64,000 bases of DNA from Alteromonas abrolhosensis (GCF_001953635.1 NZ_MEJH01000014.1:1-64000); one strand, 5' to 3'. Positions 37,760-49,588 are shown, numbered from the stretch's first letter. The notes: generated from the letters alone by a model not told the origin. Numbers and translations are program-made.

Positions 37760-40102
37760 TTAAGCAACTCCCTCGCTTTCTAAATCCTGACGTTCGGGTT
37801 TAGCAATAAGGTTGTCTACCACCAAATCGTGGTGAAGTGCTGACATATTAGTAATGAAAATACAGTGCGTGTAACCCGCCTGCATTGTTTCAAGCTTGTC
37901 ATACATAGCTTTGTCTAATTTCGAAAGCTGAGCAAGTCGTTTTTTGGTTAAAGGCGTTATCGCACCGTGGCAGCGAATCGCAGTCACATCCGTGGCGCTG
38001 AGATGTATTTTTTCTTCATCTAACTGGGTTTTGATTTGCGTACGCAGTTTGGAAAAAAGGAAGTCACGTTCTTTGATGTACACTAAACGGTTATCACTCT
38101 TTCTTACGCAATGCACAACTAACGCTTGTTCGGACGTTTCTTTAAACATTGCTTCTAGAATTTGAGACTTGGGTTTAGCCTGCCCTTTGTCTGCAAAAAA
38201 GCCGTGCAGCGGAATAATATTTTGAGTGCGCGAAAACGGATAGAGATCGTCTGATGCATCACTCTGGTAAACGGTCTTTAATCTGTCCAGTGTGAATCTG
38301 TTCATTACGCACAGCACAGATAAAGACGGCATGTGCCTAACAGCCAGTTCCCATATATAGCGATGCGTTGAACGTTGAATACGTGCGATATCTCTTACTT
38401 TGAAATATGCGGTGTTTTCTTCAACCAAATGATCTACGTTTGAGCTGACTTTCGCTTTGCGGGTATCTTCGACAAGACACAGTCTTACTGTCCCGGTTTG
38501 AGCTTGATAGTGCACAACCTTATAGCGTTCATTTTTAATTTTGAGTTCCGGCACTGAAACCCGAATCTCTTTTTGAAGGTCACTGTTTGGTGCCACAATT
38601 AATTTCATACCGCTGGCACTTAAATCTGCAACACGAGCTTCTAAAGAAGTTAGCAGCCCCACCCTTATTGAAGCCGGCTTGTCGATAACGTAGCGGGTTT
38701 CACTGCGCCTATCCAAATCCTCTTCCATTACATAATCTATACGCCAGTTTTTACCACTGGCCTTTAGTGTTTTCGACAAAGGCTTAAAATCGCATTTTGC
38801 CGAGAGCGTCAGGTTGGTAAGGTAGGCAGAAACGTCTTTACAGTAAAGAACATGGGAAATCTGAGCAAGTTGTTCAAATTCTTTACTGGCGATGTCGTGA
38901 ATAGCAAACGCTTTTTGCTTATCTTCGCGCGTTACGCTATCAAGCCGACAATGGGTACAGATGAAGTCGCCACTTTTGGCAAGAAGATAAACCAACGCAT
39001 TGAGCTGTTTTAATGCCAGCAGTTGTCTGTGCGTCGCTGTTATTTGCACGTTACCATTTTTGGTTTTAATGTTGCCGTGAAATACATAAGCTTCATTATA
39101 TTTGCGCAGTTCCTCAACTAACGTAGCGAAAATGGGTTTATCTTGTAAGCTAGCCAGTAATTTTTCGGCGTCGTTATGCTCAACGTTAGCTTTGGTAAAG
39201 AGCGCAATAATAGGTTTAAGCGACTTCTTCTCTGGCGCCAAAAAAACAGGTAACCAGGGGCTATTTTCAAGTATGCGGTCGCGCTCGAGCTCTTGCATCG
39301 CGCGCTCTATTTCTAGATCTCTTTGTAGCGGTTGTTTATAGGCGGTAATTGCTACATAGCGTTTCAACGTAGCAAGAAAGCCTTTGTCCACATCATCTAG
39401 AAAGACAAACGATGTCTCATACTTTCCTAAGTGCTTGTTGTATTTTACCGACTCTAGTTCAAGCGTTATTTCCGTGGGCTCTTTGGTAAGCCCTTTTACT
39501 TCAGGAATAGTGAACGTGATGATGTCGCCGGTAGAAGCGTTAGGCGGCCTTTTAGTCTCGACGGCTATCCCTTTGTGAGACATCGAACTGATTGAACAAT
39601 GGCGACCTTTTTCAAAATCGGGGGAAGAAATAGTGAAGTTAGGGCGAATAGCGATGTCATCGCCGAAATCTATGTCAGTAAACGATTGGCTCTCAACATT
39701 GAAAGCATCAACAATTTTTTTAAACTGCTCTTTTTTTATTTGGTTCTGATAAAAGTCTGAGTTCATTACTGACTCAAACACGCCGACAGTGTATCTGTCT
39801 TGATAAAGTGACGTTTCGTTTTTGAGTATTTGCGCGCCAACTTTATCTAAGCGCATTTGAACACCGAAGTGTTTGAATTTCATGACGGGAAATTGGGCGA
39901 ACGCAGAATTATCAGCAGGAGCATCGGTCAACGAAGTTAAACGTACAACTTCTTCTTTTACTACTTTACGCACACTACTAGGTAAGCGCTTCGAAAACTT
40001 GTTAATTCCCTCTAACAGTTTGTTTTGTTGTTCATAAGGAATTAACGCGCGAATGAGCGGCTGGTATTGTTTAATTATTGCTTGTTCGTCGCCGGCTGAC
40101 AT
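37760..40102 (-). CDS. Large PilZ-domain protein of unknown role
   Basis: A 780-residue cytoplasmic protein. Around residues 470-580 it has a canonical c-di-GMP-binding PilZ domain: RRSETRY and then DLSASGMKL, fitting RxxxR and D/NxSxxG. An earlier segment (about 150-250, with IRPNFTISSPDFEKG and CSISSMSHKGIAVE) looks like a second, degenerate PilZ domain lacking the arginines. The N-terminal 100 and C-terminal 200 residues are mostly helical and unrecognised. It lies between ihfB and lapA on the same strand with about 90-200 bp on each side. It probably senses c-di-GMP; the output is unknown. Confidence 0.8.
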   Translation of the reverse strand: MSAGDEQAIIKQYQPLIRALIPYEQQNKLLEGINKFSKRLPSSVRKVVKEEVVRLTSLTDAPADNSAFAQFPVMKFKHFGVQMRLDKVGAQILKNETSLYQDRYTVGVFESVMNSDFYQNQIKKEQFKKIVDAFNVESQSFTDIDFGDDIAIRPNFTISSPDFEKGRHCSISSMSHKGIAVETKRPPNASTGDIITFTIPEVKGLTKEPTEITLELESVKYNKHLGKYETSFVFLDDVDKGFLATLKRYVAITAYKQPLQRDLEIERAMQELERDRILENSPWLPVFLAPEKKSLKPIIALFTKANVEHNDAEKLLASLQDKPIFATLVEELRKYNEAYVFHGNIKTKNGNVQITATHRQLLALKQLNALVYLLAKSGDFICTHCRLDSVTREDKQKAFAIHDIASKEFEQLAQISHVLYCKDVSAYLTNLTLSAKCDFKPLSKTLKASGKNWRIDYVMEEDLDRRSETRYVIDKPASIRVGLLTSLEARVADLSASGMKLIVAPNSDLQKEIRVSVPELKIKNERYKVVHYQAQTGTVRLCLVEDTRKAKVSSNVDHLVEENTAYFKVRDIARIQRSTHRYIWELAVRHMPSLSVLCVMNRFTLDRLKTVYQSDASDDLYPFSRTQNIIPLHGFFADKGQAKPKSQILEAMFKETSEQALVVHCVRKSDNRLVYIKERDFLFSKLRTQIKTQLDEEKIHLSATDVTAIRCHGAITPLTKKRLAQLSKLDKAMYDKLETMQAGYTHCIFITNMSALHHDLVVDNLIAKPERQDLESEGVA

Positions 40103-40269
40103 TACTTCTATGAATACCGTTTATTATTATTTGAACAATATATAACCCTATTCAAGCTGGGGTCAATAGGTATTAGGAATTAAACGAAAGTATATCAAGC
40201 CTGTCACGCCACTTTTTAAACGTAGCGACATACACTATTTAGGTTTTCTGCATGCCTACAAGCAGGCAC

Positions 40270-40297
40270 AAAAAAGCCGCTTATCAGCGGCTTTTAA
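40270..40297 (-). terminator. Rho-independent terminator after ihfB
   Basis: Minus-strand AAAAGCCGC / GCGGCTTTT with a six-base loop and a T run, beginning about 6 bases after the ihfB stop. Confidence 0.9.
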
Positions 40298-40303
40298 AAT
40301 GCA

Positions 40304-40591
40304 TTATGCGATTGAGGCGTCTACCCTTTCGCGAAGCTCTTTCCCTGGCTTGAAATGCGGTACATATTTACCGTCAAGTTTCACTGTTTCACCCGTTTTT
40401 GGGTTTCTACCTACGCGTGGTGCGCGGTAATGAAGAGAGAAACTTCCAAAACCTCTAATTTCAATACGCTCACCCTTTTGAAGAGTTTGCGCCATTTGTT
40501 CAAGAAGTTCTTTTATAGCCAGTTCGAGTTCCTTCGCCGGAATATGACGCGCTTGATCCGCGAGCCGTTCAATTAATTCAGACTTGGTCAT
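40304..40591 (-). CDS. ihfB: Integration host factor beta subunit
   Basis: IHF, a dimer of IhfA and IhfB, bends DNA at specific sites in replication, recombination and transcription. The 95-residue protein matches the family: [34 protein letters not shown] with the intercalating proline, and [15 protein letters not shown] start at the ATG at 40591, preceded by GAGGT and matching the E. coli start; the frame is open six codons further. It follows rpsA by 76 bp as in E. coli. Confidence 0.96.
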   Translation of the reverse strand: MTKSELIERLADQARHIPAKELELAIKELLEQMAQTLQKGERIEIRGFGSFSLHYRAPRVGRNPKTGETVKLDGKYVPHFKPGKELRERVDASIA

Positions 40592-40667
40592 GCTTAACCT
40601 CATTGTCAATATTATTGTTTAAACAGCTATCGCGAATTGGGTGTGCAGATGCACACCCACAAAAGCA

Positions 40668-42338
40668 TTATTCGCCTTTAGCAGCTTTAAATGCTTCTGC
40701 CATCGCGTTAGCGAAACCAACATCTTCTTGCTGGTTAACTTTATCGATAGCTTCTTTTTCGTCAGCCTGATCTTTCGCTTTAACAGATAGGTTAACAGTG
40801 CGGTTCTTACGGTCAACGCCCATGAACTTCGCTTCGATGCTATCACCAACGCTTGCTACTTCTGTCGCGTCTTCAACACGCTCTACAGCAAGATCTGCAA
40901 CGCGGATGTAGCCGTCAACTTCTTCAGCTAGGTTTACAGTAACGCCTTTCGCATCAACTGCTGTTACTGTACCAGTAACGATAGCACCTTTCTTGTTATC
41001 TGTCAGATACTTGTTGAAAGGATCTTCTTCGATTTGCTTAACGCCAAGAGAGATACGCTCACGCTCTGGGTCGACTTGTAGTACAACTGCAGAGATTTCG
41101 TCGCCTTTCTTGTAGTCGCGAACCGCGTCTTCACCAGACTTGTTCCAGCTGATGTCAGAAAGGTGAACTAGACCGTCGATGCCGCCGTCAAGACCGATGA
41201 AGATACCGAAGTCAGTGATTGACTTGATCTTACCAGACACTTTGTCACCTTTTTCGTGTGACTCAGCAAACGTTTCCCAAGGGTTAGCGATGCACTGCTT
41301 AAGACCTAGAGAAATACGACGACGCTCTTCGTCAATTTCAAGAACCATTACATCTACAGTGTCACCTAGGTTAACAACTTTAGATGGGTGGATGTTCTTG
41401 TTAGTCCAGTCCATTTCAGAAACGTGTACAAGACCTTCAACGCCGTCTTCGATTTCAACGAAGCAGCCGTAGTCAGTAAGGTTAGTAACCTGACCGTTGA
41501 TCTTAGTACCTTCTGGGTAACGAGAAGCAATTTCTTGCCATGGATCGTTGCCCATTTGCTTCATACCAAGAGAAACACGTTGCTTCTCTTTGTCGAACTT
41601 AAGTACTTTAACGTTGATTTCGTCACCAACATTCACGATTTCACTTGGGTGCTTAACGCGCTTCCAAGCCATATCAGTGATGTGTAGAAGACCGTCTACG
41701 CCACCAAGGTCAACGAACGCACCGTAATCGGTAAGGTTCTTAACGATACCCTTGATTTCATGACCTTCTTCAAGGTTAGCAAGAAGCGTTTCGCGCTCTG
41801 CGCTGCTTTCTGCTTCGATAACTGCACGACGAGAAACAACAACGTTGTTACGCTTAGCGTCAAGCTTGATAACTTTAAACTCAAGCTCTTTGCCTTCAAG
41901 GTGCGTAGTGTCACGTACAGGGCGTACGTCTACTAGTGAACCAGGAAGGAACGCGCGTACACTGTTAACTTCAACAGTGAAACCGCCTTTAACTTTACCG
42001 TTGATAACGCCTTTAATTGTAGCTTTATCTTCGTAAGCTTTTTCCAGCTCAACCCACGCTTCGTGACGCTTCGCTTTTTCGCGAGAAAGGATAGTTTCAC
42101 CGAAACCATCTTCAACTGCATCTAGTGCTACGTCTACTTGGTCACCGATAGCGATTTCTAGTTCGCCTTCAGCGTTTTTGAATTGGTCAGCTGGGATAGC
42201 ACTTTCTGATTTCAAGCCTGCATCAACAAGAACGATGTCTTTGTCGATAGAAACAACAGTACCTTTTACAATTGAACCAGGACGTGTTTCTAGTTCTTGT
42301 AAGCTTTCTTCAAAAAGTTGTGCAAAATTTTCAGTCAT
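40668..42338 (-). CDS. rpsA: 30S ribosomal protein S1
   Basis: S1 binds mRNA leaders and brings them to the 30S subunit. The 556-residue protein has six S1/OB-fold repeats (for example [19 protein letters not shown] near the start, [57 protein letters not shown]). The first two bind the ribosome and the rest bind RNA. I use the ATG at 42338 (start MTENFAQLF, as in E. coli) in place of a TTG three codons earlier. A leader of about 120 bases separates it from cmk. Confidence 0.97.
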   Translation of the reverse strand: MTENFAQLFEESLQELETRPGSIVKGTVVSIDKDIVLVDAGLKSESAIPADQFKNAEGELEIAIGDQVDVALDAVEDGFGETILSREKAKRHEAWVELEKAYEDKATIKGVINGKVKGGFTVEVNSVRAFLPGSLVDVRPVRDTTHLEGKELEFKVIKLDAKRNNVVVSRRAVIEAESSAERETLLANLEEGHEIKGIVKNLTDYGAFVDLGGVDGLLHITDMAWKRVKHPSEIVNVGDEINVKVLKFDKEKQRVSLGMKQMGNDPWQEIASRYPEGTKINGQVTNLTDYGCFVEIEDGVEGLVHVSEMDWTNKNIHPSKVVNLGDTVDVMVLEIDEERRRISLGLKQCIANPWETFAESHEKGDKVSGKIKSITDFGIFIGLDGGIDGLVHLSDISWNKSGEDAVRDYKKGDEISAVVLQVDPERERISLGVKQIEEDPFNKYLTDNKKGAIVTGTVTAVDAKGVTVNLAEEVDGYIRVADLAVERVEDATEVASVGDSIEAKFMGVDRKNRTVNLSVKAKDQADEKEAIDKVNQQEDVGFANAMAEAFKAAKGE

Positions 42339-42406
42339 AAGTCTCAAATAACTTTTAAGTTGATATCCACGCTTCTTATCCGGATAACGCGGGGTTATTA
42401 AAATTA

Positions 42407-42427
42407 GTCGCCACTTCCTGTAGCAAC
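42407..42427 (-). promoter_or_regulatory. Possible S1-autoregulation hairpin in the rpsA leader
   Basis: On the minus strand GTTGC and GCGAC can pair around a loop TACAGGAAGTG that shows an unpaired AGGA. About 40 bases further on is the palindrome TTATCCGGATAA. In E. coli the rpsA leader forms hairpins with GGA loops that S1 uses for self-control; this one may do the same. Confidence 0.35.
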
Positions 42428-42456
42428 ACTGCTTTGGATGCGATCAGCTCTCGTCA

Positions 42457-43128
42457 TTAAAGGCGTGAGGAAATAATATCCATCGCTTTTTCAAAGACTT
42501 GGTCAATATCCAAGTCCGTTGAATCTATAATTACTGCATCTTGTGCCGGTACCAAAGGAGCCACTGCACGTTGTGTATCACGCTCGTCTCTCGCCTTAAT
42601 ATCGGTTAAAAGGCGCGCAATATTAACATCCATGCCCTTTGCTTTCAACTGGCTATAACGGCGTTCAGCACGGGCTTCTGCGCTTGCTGTAAGGAAAATC
42701 TTTACAGGTGCGTCAGGAAATACCACTGTACCCATGTCGCGACCGTCAGCAACAAGACCAGGATCTTGTTGGAAAGCGCGCTGTCTGCGAAGTAATGCTT
42801 CGCGCACACGGGGTAATGCCGCAACTTTAGATGCCACCGCACCGACTTCTTCAGTGCGAATATCGTCAGTAACGTCTTCGCCTTCTAATATAATGCGAGT
42901 GGTATCGCCATTCGTCTCGAAACTAACATCAAGACCGGTTGCTAGAGGAACAACACATTCTTCATCATCACACGGAAGGTCGTGGTGAAGTGCAGCAACT
43001 GCTAATACGCGGTAAATTGCGCCGCTATCTAGAAAGTGCCACCCTAATTTCTTTGCCAATAAGCTACTTAACGTACCTTTACCAGCACCACTAGGACCGT
43101 CGACCGTGACTACGGGTGTGGAATGCAT
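42457..43128 (-). CDS. cmk: Cytidylate kinase
   Basis: Cmk phosphorylates CMP and dCMP to the diphosphates. The 223-residue protein has P-loop [19 protein letters not shown] at the N terminus, the CMP-binding insert, [14 protein letters not shown] and the lid arginines ([26 protein letters not shown]). The ATG at 43128 with AGGT and GGAG upstream is preferred; the frame is open 13 codons further. It lies between aroA and rpsA. Confidence 0.96.
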   Translation of the reverse strand: MHSTPVVTVDGPSGAGKGTLSSLLAKKLGWHFLDSGAIYRVLAVAALHHDLPCDDEECVVPLATGLDVSFETNGDTTRIILEGEDVTDDIRTEEVGAVASKVAALPRVREALLRRQRAFQQDPGLVADGRDMGTVVFPDAPVKIFLTASAEARAERRYSQLKAKGMDVNIARLLTDIKARDERDTQRAVAPLVPAQDAVIIDSTDLDIDQVFEKAMDIISSRL

Positions 43129-43192
43129 ACCTGCTCCATCGTTTAAATTACTAAAAATCGCGCGCAATTATACGCTTTAGTTCAAGATAAGC

Positions 43193-43216
43193 AATGCCAC
43201 CTACAAGCGGTGGCAT
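43193..43216 (-). terminator. Hairpin between aroA and cmk
   Basis: AATGCCACC and GGTGGCATT form a perfect 9 bp stem with a seven-base loop. There is no T run, so it may weaken or regulate rather than end transcription from aroA into cmk. Confidence 0.45.
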
Positions 43217-43296
43217 TCTACATTTGGATAAATATGGCGCGGTTACGCGTTATGTAACCAAGACCTTACACGATTACGCAAGGTCGTTGCCACACT

Positions 43297-44592
43297 TTAC
43301 TGATTGCTATAAAGGGTTTTAAAGCGGGTAAAGTAGTCTGGAAAAGTTTTACGTGTACAACCCGGGTCATTTATCGTGACCGGCGTATCGCTTAATGCAA
43401 CAAGCGAGAAACACATGGCAATACGGTGGTCGTTGTAAGTATCTATCTCTGCGTGTTTGAGCGAGTCTGTTGGCCACACTTTTATGTAGTCGTGCCCTTC
43501 TTCCACTTTCGCGCCTAACTTTTGAAGTTCAGTCGCCATTGCCGCAAGTCGGTCAGTTTCTTTCACGCGCCAGTTATAGATGTTGGTCATGGTTGTTGGA
43601 CCTTCAGCAAACAAGGCCGTTGTAGCAATGGTCATGGCTGCATCAGGAATATGGTTCATATCCATGTTTACGCCTTTAAGTGGCGCACCGGTTACTTCAA
43701 CATATTCATCGTTCCACACGACTTTCGCGCCCATGGCCTCAAGCACATCGGCAAAGCGAATGTCACCTTGAATACTGTTTTGTCCAATACCGGTTACGCG
43801 TACCGTACCACCTTTAATGGCACCGGCTGCAAGGAAGTAAGATGCTGACGATGCATCGCCTTCAACCATAAATTTGCCCGGTGCAACATACTTAGCATCA
43901 GCAGAAACCGTAAACGTCTGGTAGCTGTCGTTTTCGACAGTAACACCAAACTTAGCCATGGTATCTAGCGTGATATCAATATAGGGCTTAGAGACCAATT
44001 CGCCCTTAATGCGAATAGTCACATCACCAGAAAAGAGCGGAGCAGCCATTAAGAGCGCGGTTAAGAACTGGCTAGATACACTGCCGTCTACCGACATTTC
44101 ACCGCCGTTTAAAGTCTTACCTTTAATTTGTAGCGGCGGGTAACCTTCATTTTTAAGGTAAGTTACTTCAGCATCGGCTTCGCGTAGCGCATCGACTAAG
44201 TCGCCAATTGGACGCTCTTCCATGCGCGGCTCACCGGTAAGTACCGTATCAACGTTACTTGCAGCAAGTGCAGCGCACAAAGGTCGCATTGCTGTACCCG
44301 CATTACCCAAGAAAAGCTCAAGTGGCTCTGCTACGTTAAATGCACCACCGTTACCTTGCACAACGCATTGTGTTTTGTCTTCGCTAAGGCGATAGTTTAT
44401 GCCTAATTTAGTTAGTGCATTTAACATGTGCTCAATATCTTCGCTATCAAGCAAGTTGGTTAATTCAGTTTCACCTTCAGCTAACGCGGCAAGCAGAAGT
44501 GCGCGGTTAGACAGACTTTTTGAGCCAGGTACATTGACCTCTCCCGATACTTTTGCAATCGGGTCTAATGTTAACTGCTCCATTTTATCCAT
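43297..44592 (-). CDS. aroA: 3-phosphoshikimate 1-carboxyvinyltransferase (EPSP synthase)
   Basis: AroA transfers enolpyruvate from PEP to shikimate 3-phosphate in the shikimate pathway. The 431-residue protein shows [20 protein letters not shown] (catalytic Lys), [36 protein letters not shown] and [12 protein letters not shown]. The ATG at 44592 overlaps the serC stop by 8 bases; an ATG three codons later (44583) aligns better with E. coli AroA and may be the real start. Its order after serC is conserved. Confidence 0.96.
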   Translation of the reverse strand: MDKMEQLTLDPIAKVSGEVNVPGSKSLSNRALLLAALAEGETELTNLLDSEDIEHMLNALTKLGINYRLSEDKTQCVVQGNGGAFNVAEPLELFLGNAGTAMRPLCAALAASNVDTVLTGEPRMEERPIGDLVDALREADAEVTYLKNEGYPPLQIKGKTLNGGEMSVDGSVSSQFLTALLMAAPLFSGDVTIRIKGELVSKPYIDITLDTMAKFGVTVENDSYQTFTVSADAKYVAPGKFMVEGDASSASYFLAAGAIKGGTVRVTGIGQNSIQGDIRFADVLEAMGAKVVWNDEYVEVTGAPLKGVNMDMNHIPDAAMTIATTALFAEGPTTMTNIYNWRVKETDRLAAMATELQKLGAKVEEGHDYIKVWPTDSLKHAEIDTYNDHRIAMCFSLVALSDTPVTINDPGCTRKTFPDYFTRFKTLYSNQ

Positions 44593-45670
44593 TCACTCTT
44601 TCAAATTCGCGCATAAATTCAACTAGCGCAACAATGCCTTCTACTGGCATTGCATTATAAATACTGGCACGCATGCCCCCAACTGAACGATGCCCTTTAA
44701 GAGCAAGTAACCCTGCTTCTTGCGACTGTTTAAGGAACAATCCGTCAAGTTCAGCATTGGCTAAATGAAACGGCACGTTCATTTTTGATCGGTTGTCAGG
44801 GTGGACTTTACTTGAGTAAAAATCAGAGCTATCAATAGCTGAATACAATAACGCTGCCTTTTCCGCATTGCGTTTCGCCATAGCATCAACACCGCCCATA
44901 TCTTTAAGCCATTCAAATACAAGGCCAGCCAAATACCATGAAAACGTTGGCGGTGTGTTGTACATAGAGTCAGACTTTGCAGCTAGTGCATAATCGAAGA
45001 TAGAGGGCGTTTCTTTACGTGCTTTGCCAACTAGGTCTTCACGCACAATAACTACTGACAAACCACTTGGACCAATATTTTTCTGTGCACCAGCGTAAAT
45101 GACGCCGTGCTTTGCTACATCTAACGGCTGAGACAATATGGTCGACGACATATCAGAAACCAGCGGAACCTTGCCCGACTCAGGTAGCCAATCGAAAGCA
45201 ATTCCGTCAACAGTTTCATTTGGACAGAAATGGTAATACGCGGCAGATTGATCAATATCACTCAACTGAGGCTGCGCAATATAATGAAGTCCATCTTTTT
45301 CAGATACTTCCCCCACTACCTTCGCATTATTGTACTTGCTAGCTTCTTCTACCGCGCCTTTTGACCAAGAACCACTGACTAAGTGAAGACTGGTATCATC
45401 AGAGCTTGATAAGTTCAGCGGAACGGCTGCAAATTGCCCGCGACCACCACCATGTGTAAATAGAACATGATAGTTTGACGGAATAGATAGTAGGTCGCGT
45501 AAGTCCTGTTCTGCTTTTGCGGCTATCTCAATGAAGTCTTTGCCACGGTGGCTCACTTCCATTACAGAGCAGCCTAGGTCGCGCCAATTTGTAAATTCTG
45601 ATTGTGCCTTTTCCATTACTTCTTTTGGAAGCATGGCGGGGCCTGCACTAAAGTTAAAAACCTCTTTCAT
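44585..45670 (-). CDS. serC: Phosphoserine aminotransferase
   Basis: SerC forms 3-phosphoserine (and 4-phosphohydroxythreonine for pyridoxal synthesis) by transamination with glutamate. The 361-residue protein begins [15 protein letters not shown], has the PLP lysine in [13 protein letters not shown] and ends with [20 protein letters not shown]. The ATG at 45670 matches E. coli; the frame opens at a TTG five codons earlier. aroA overlaps its end. gyrA ends about 145 bp upstream, behind a hairpin. Confidence 0.96.
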   Translation of the reverse strand: MKEVFNFSAGPAMLPKEVMEKAQSEFTNWRDLGCSVMEVSHRGKDFIEIAAKAEQDLRDLLSIPSNYHVLFTHGGGRGQFAAVPLNLSSSDDTSLHLVSGSWSKGAVEEASKYNNAKVVGEVSEKDGLHYIAQPQLSDIDQSAAYYHFCPNETVDGIAFDWLPESGKVPLVSDMSSTILSQPLDVAKHGVIYAGAQKNIGPSGLSVVIVREDLVGKARKETPSIFDYALAAKSDSMYNTPPTFSWYLAGLVFEWLKDMGGVDAMAKRNAEKAALLYSAIDSSDFYSSKVHPDNRSKMNVPFHLANAELDGLFLKQSQEAGLLALKGHRSVGGMRASIYNAMPVEGIVALVEFMREFERVNG

Positions 45671-45742
45671 CGCGCTTTTCAACACCTGTAGATAATTACC
45701 GTTTAACCCACGTTATTTTTACATTTTGTGGGTCTATTAGGT

Positions 45743-45768
45743 AAACAAGCGGCAAAAGCCGCTTGTTT
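45743..45768 (-). terminator. Hairpin after gyrA
   Basis: AAACAAGCGGC and GCCGCTTGTTT form a perfect 11 bp stem with a four-base loop about 45 bases after the gyrA stop. The T run is short (three), so termination may be partial. Confidence 0.7.
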
Positions 45769-45814
45769 AAAAGAACACTGATAATGCGCAAGGTGTTACG
45801 CCTGCGCTTCATCC

Positions 45815-48529
45815 CTACTCTTCTGTCGTTGAGCCGTCACCGTCTTCTGCGGTGTTTTCTTGCTCTTGAACAGCAGTTTCTGCTTGTTCTGGCACATCGT
45901 CTGAAATGATTGGGTTACCGTCTTCGTCGAATTCCTGTAACTCTTCCACTTCTTCAATGCGTTGTAACCCTACAACATGCTCACCTTCTACTGTACGTAT
46001 TAGGCGAACACCTTGAGTGTTACGGCCGACTACTGACACTTCGCTTACACGGGTACGAACCAGTGTGCCTTGGTCACTAATAAGCATAATTTCGTTGGTT
46101 TCGTCTACTTGAACCGCACCAACCACTTTACCGTTACGCTCAGATACCTTAATTGATACAACACCTTGTGTCGCACGGCTCTTCGCAGGGTAATCTTCTA
46201 GCGGGGTACGCTTACCAAAACCGTTCTCTGTAGCTGTCAGGATTGGACCATCGCCTTTTGGAACAATAAGTGATACCACTTTTTGACCATCTTGCAGTCT
46301 AATACCGCGAACACCTGTTGCCGTTCGTCCCATTGGACGAAGTGCTAGAAGCTCTTCACCTGTTTCTGGGTCGCGCTTCACTTCACCGGTTTCGCTATCG
46401 CGTAGTTTTTCATTAAAGCGAACTACTTTACCTGCATCAGAGAACAGCATGATGTCGTCATCACCGTGGGTAATATCAACACCAATCAATTCATCGCCTT
46501 CATTAAGGTTCACTGCGATAATACCGCTTGAACGTGGACGTGAATATAGGCTTAGGTCAGTCTTTTTCACTGTACCGTTAGCCGTTGCCATTAGTACGAA
46601 TTTACCTTCTTCAAATTCTTTAATAGGAAGAATGGCGGTAATACGCTCGTTTTCTTCAAGCGGTAAAATGTTAACTATTGGACGTCCGCGCGCATTTCGG
46701 CTAGCAAACGGCAATTGATACACTTTTAACCAATACAAGCGACCACGGGTAGAGAAACACAAAATGTGATCGTGGGTATTCGCTACCAGTAACCTTTCGA
46801 TGAAATCTTCATCTTTCATCTTGGTTGCTGATTTACCACGGCCACCACGACGCTGCGCTTCGTAGTCTGTAAGCTTTTGATATTTCACATAACCTTCGCG
46901 AGAAAGCGTTACAACAACATCTTCTTGCTCAATGAGATCTTCAATATCAATATCGTGACTTGCTGCCGTAATTTCAGTACGACGCTCATCACCAAATTCA
47001 TCACGTACTTTTTCAAGTTCTTCTTGAATTACTTCCATCAAGCGCTCTGGGCTATTTAGGATGTGAAGAAGTTCTGCGATGATCTCTAGAAGTTGCTTGT
47101 ACTCTTCAAGGATCTTCTCGTGCTCAAGGCCCGTTAGCTTGTGTAAGCGAAGGTCAAGAATAGCTTGCGCTTGCTGCTCAGTAAGGTAGTACTTGCCGTC
47201 GCGAATACCAAATTCTGGCATTAACCAGTCAGGACGTGCGGCGTCATCGCCTGCGCGCTCAAGCATTTGCGCTACGTCGCCTAAGTCCCAACCTTGTGCC
47301 ACAAGCGATTTCTTGGCGTCTGCTGGGCTTTGCGATGCTTTAATCAACTCAATAATTGGGTCGATATTCGCAAGCGCGATTGCCAAACCTTCAAGGATAT
47401 GAGCACGGTCACGGGCTTTACGTAATTCAAAAACGGTACGACGTGTTACTACTTCACGACGGTGAAGAATAAAGCATTCTAACGTTTCTTTAAGGTTGAA
47501 TACCTTAGGCTGACCGTTATCAAGCGCAACCATGTTAATACCGAACACCGTTTGAAGCTGGGTATTAGCATATAGATGGTTAAGCAAAACTTCGGCAGAT
47601 TCGTTGCGTTTAACTTCAATAACAATGCGCATACCGTCTTTATCAGACTCGTCACGCAGTGCAGAAACGCCTTCGATACGCTTTTCTTTTACCAGTTCAG
47701 CAATCTTTTCAATAAGACGCGCTTTGTTGACCTGGTAAGGGATCTCATTAACAACAATGGTTTCTTTGCCGTTGCTGTCAGTTTCAATTTCGGCTTTGGC
47801 ACGGAGATAAATTTTACCGCGACCTGTGCGATACGCATCTTCAATTCCCTTGCGCCCGCTGATCATTGCGGCCGTTGGGAAATCTGGACCTGGGATGTAA
47901 GTCATCAAGTCATCGATGGTAATAGATGGGTCTTGAATTAATGCTACGCAGCCGTTGATTACTTCGGTGAGGTTATGTGGCGGAATATTCGTCGCCATAC
48001 CAACCGCGATACCCGACGAGCCATTAACAAGAAGGTTAGGTACCTTCGTTGGCAATACTTCAGGGATATGCTCTGTACCATCGTAGTTAGGTACGAAATC
48101 AACGGTTTCTTTATCTAAATCAGCGAGTAATTCGTGCGCAATTTTTGCCATACGAACTTCGGTATAACGCATCGCAGCAGCTGAGTCGCCGTCTACCGAT
48201 CCGAAGTTACCTTGACCGTCTACTAGCATATAGCGAAGTGAGAACGGTTGCGCCATACGAACAATAGTGTCGTAAACTGCAGAGTCACCGTGAGGGTGAT
48301 ATTTACCAATTACGTCACCTACCACACGGGCAGATTTTTTGTATGGCTTGTTAAAGTCGTTTTTCAGTTCGTTCATTGCGAACAGCACACGACGGTGCAC
48401 TGGCTTCAAGCCATCTCTTACGTCAGGCAAGGCTCGCCCGACAATAACGCTCATCGCGTAATCAAGGTAAGAGTTCTTTAACTCTTCCTCAATATTAACG
48501 GGGAGGATTTCTTTAGCGTTATCAGACAT
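45815..48529 (-). CDS. gyrA: DNA gyrase subunit A
   Basis: GyrA cuts and rejoins both DNA strands so that gyrase can introduce negative supercoils. The 904-residue protein has the winged helix with the quinolone-contact region [15 protein letters not shown] (the positions equal to Ser83 and Asp87 of E. coli keep Ser and Asp), active-site Tyr in AMRYTEVRM, the coiled-coil gate, and the C-terminal beta-pinwheel with GyrA box QRRGGRGKS. The last 40 residues are a very acidic tail ([15 protein letters not shown] then more Glu/Asp). It is divergent from ubiG across 302 bp. Confidence 0.97.
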   Translation of the reverse strand: MSDNAKEILPVNIEEELKNSYLDYAMSVIVGRALPDVRDGLKPVHRRVLFAMNELKNDFNKPYKKSARVVGDVIGKYHPHGDSAVYDTIVRMAQPFSLRYMLVDGQGNFGSVDGDSAAAMRYTEVRMAKIAHELLADLDKETVDFVPNYDGTEHIPEVLPTKVPNLLVNGSSGIAVGMATNIPPHNLTEVINGCVALIQDPSITIDDLMTYIPGPDFPTAAMISGRKGIEDAYRTGRGKIYLRAKAEIETDSNGKETIVVNEIPYQVNKARLIEKIAELVKEKRIEGVSALRDESDKDGMRIVIEVKRNESAEVLLNHLYANTQLQTVFGINMVALDNGQPKVFNLKETLECFILHRREVVTRRTVFELRKARDRAHILEGLAIALANIDPIIELIKASQSPADAKKSLVAQGWDLGDVAQMLERAGDDAARPDWLMPEFGIRDGKYYLTEQQAQAILDLRLHKLTGLEHEKILEEYKQLLEIIAELLHILNSPERLMEVIQEELEKVRDEFGDERRTEITAASHDIDIEDLIEQEDVVVTLSREGYVKYQKLTDYEAQRRGGRGKSATKMKDEDFIERLLVANTHDHILCFSTRGRLYWLKVYQLPFASRNARGRPIVNILPLEENERITAILPIKEFEEGKFVLMATANGTVKKTDLSLYSRPRSSGIIAVNLNEGDELIGVDITHGDDDIMLFSDAGKVVRFNEKLRDSETGEVKRDPETGEELLALRPMGRTATGVRGIRLQDGQKVVSLIVPKGDGPILTATENGFGKRTPLEDYPAKSRATQGVVSIKVSERNGKVVGAVQVDETNEIMLISDQGTLVRTRVSEVSVVGRNTQGVRLIRTVEGEHVVGLQRIEEVEELQEFDEDGNPIISDDVPEQAETAVQEQENTAEDGDGSTTEE

Positions 48530-48831
48530 AAACTGCTTAATCCCTTTATCTTGGTTTGTTCTGCGTTATCCAGCACTTCGCTTCACATCATTGTGAAAAC
48601 AAGGCGTGGGAGCGCACTGTTATTATTATGTGGGTCATAATCGTGCTTCGAGTGTACCACTTGATGACAGAATTATGTAGCGCTTAATTACGCTTATTAA
48701 TCAACTAAAAGGCAAGCGATTATTTTTCGTTCACCCCTTCTTATAATTTGCCTATTTCTGTTTAAAAACAGTGAAACATAACCTTAATTTACGATATCTT
48801 AAAAAGAGATAGATTAAGGATTGTTTTACTC
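48530..48831. other. Divergent intergenic region, gyrA / ubiG
   Basis: About 300 bases that must hold the promoters of gyrA (minus) and ubiG (plus). I see an AT-rich middle and an AGGATTG-type site just before ubiG, but no hairpin or operator that I can name. Confidence 0.4.
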
Positions 48832-49536
48832 ATGACGAACGTCGATCAACAAGAAATCAATAAGTTCTCTGAACTCGCTTCTCGCTGGTGGGATCCAGAA
48901 GGTGAATTTAAACCATTGCACCTTATTAACCCGCTTCGTTTGGACTTCATCAATCAACACAGCGAAGGCCTGTTTGATAAGAAAGTCGTCGATATAGGCT
49001 GTGGCGGAGGTATTCTAGCGGAATCAATGGCTCGTGCGGGTGCCACGGTAACTGGCTTGGATATGGCTGAAGCGTCGTTAGAAGTGGCTAAGCTTCACGG
49101 TTTAGAATCAGGGGTAAAAGTTGACTACGTATGCTCGACTGCCGAAGCGTTCGCAGAAGCGAACGAGGGTCAGTTTGATGTAGTGACCTGTATGGAAATG
49201 TTAGAACATGTACCCGACCCTGCTTCGGTTGTAATGGCCTGTGCTAAATTGGTTAAGCCTGGTGGCCATGTTTTCTTTTCTACGCTTAACCGAAATCTCA
49301 AGTCATACCTGATGGGGATCGTTGGGGCAGAATATATCCTTAAACTGGTTCCCAAAGGCACCCACGATCACAGTAAGTTCATTAAACCGTCTGAGCTTAT
49401 GACGATGACAGATCAAGCTGGTTTACTGCCACGAGACATGACCGGTCTACACATGGACCCAATTTCTCAAGGTTTTTACCTTTCTGCGGATAATGTAGAC
49501 GTTAACTACTTACTATATACAGTAGCGCAAAATTAA
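48832..49536 (+). CDS. ubiG: Ubiquinone biosynthesis O-methyltransferase UbiG
   Basis: UbiG carries out both O-methylations in ubiquinone synthesis, using S-adenosylmethionine. The 234-residue protein has the UbiG start ([23 protein letters not shown]), SAM-binding motif I ([20 protein letters not shown]) and [10 protein letters not shown], then the membrane-binding segment [16 protein letters not shown]. It is divergent from gyrA and upstream of nrdA, as in E. coli. Confidence 0.97.
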   Translation: MTNVDQQEINKFSELASRWWDPEGEFKPLHLINPLRLDFINQHSEGLFDKKVVDIGCGGGILAESMARAGATVTGLDMAEASLEVAKLHGLESGVKVDYVCSTAEAFAEANEGQFDVVTCMEMLEHVPDPASVVMACAKLVKPGGHVFFSTLNRNLKSYLMGIVGAEYILKLVPKGTHDHSKFIKPSELMTMTDQAGLLPRDMTGLHMDPISQGFYLSADNVDVNYLLYTVAQN

Positions 49537-49540
49537 TTTA

Positions 49541-49588
49541 ACACTATATATTGGGTTGCGGCGATATTTTAAACACCATATATCGTGT
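49541..49588 (+). promoter_or_regulatory. NrdR box pair 1 (upstream of nrdAB)
   Basis: ACACTATATATTGGGT (49541-49556) and ACACCATATATCGTGT (49573-49588) both resemble the NrdR consensus ACACWATATATWGTGT. Their starts are 32 bp apart, about three helical turns, which is the known spacing for the ATP/dATP-sensing repressor NrdR at RNR operons. Confidence 0.75.
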
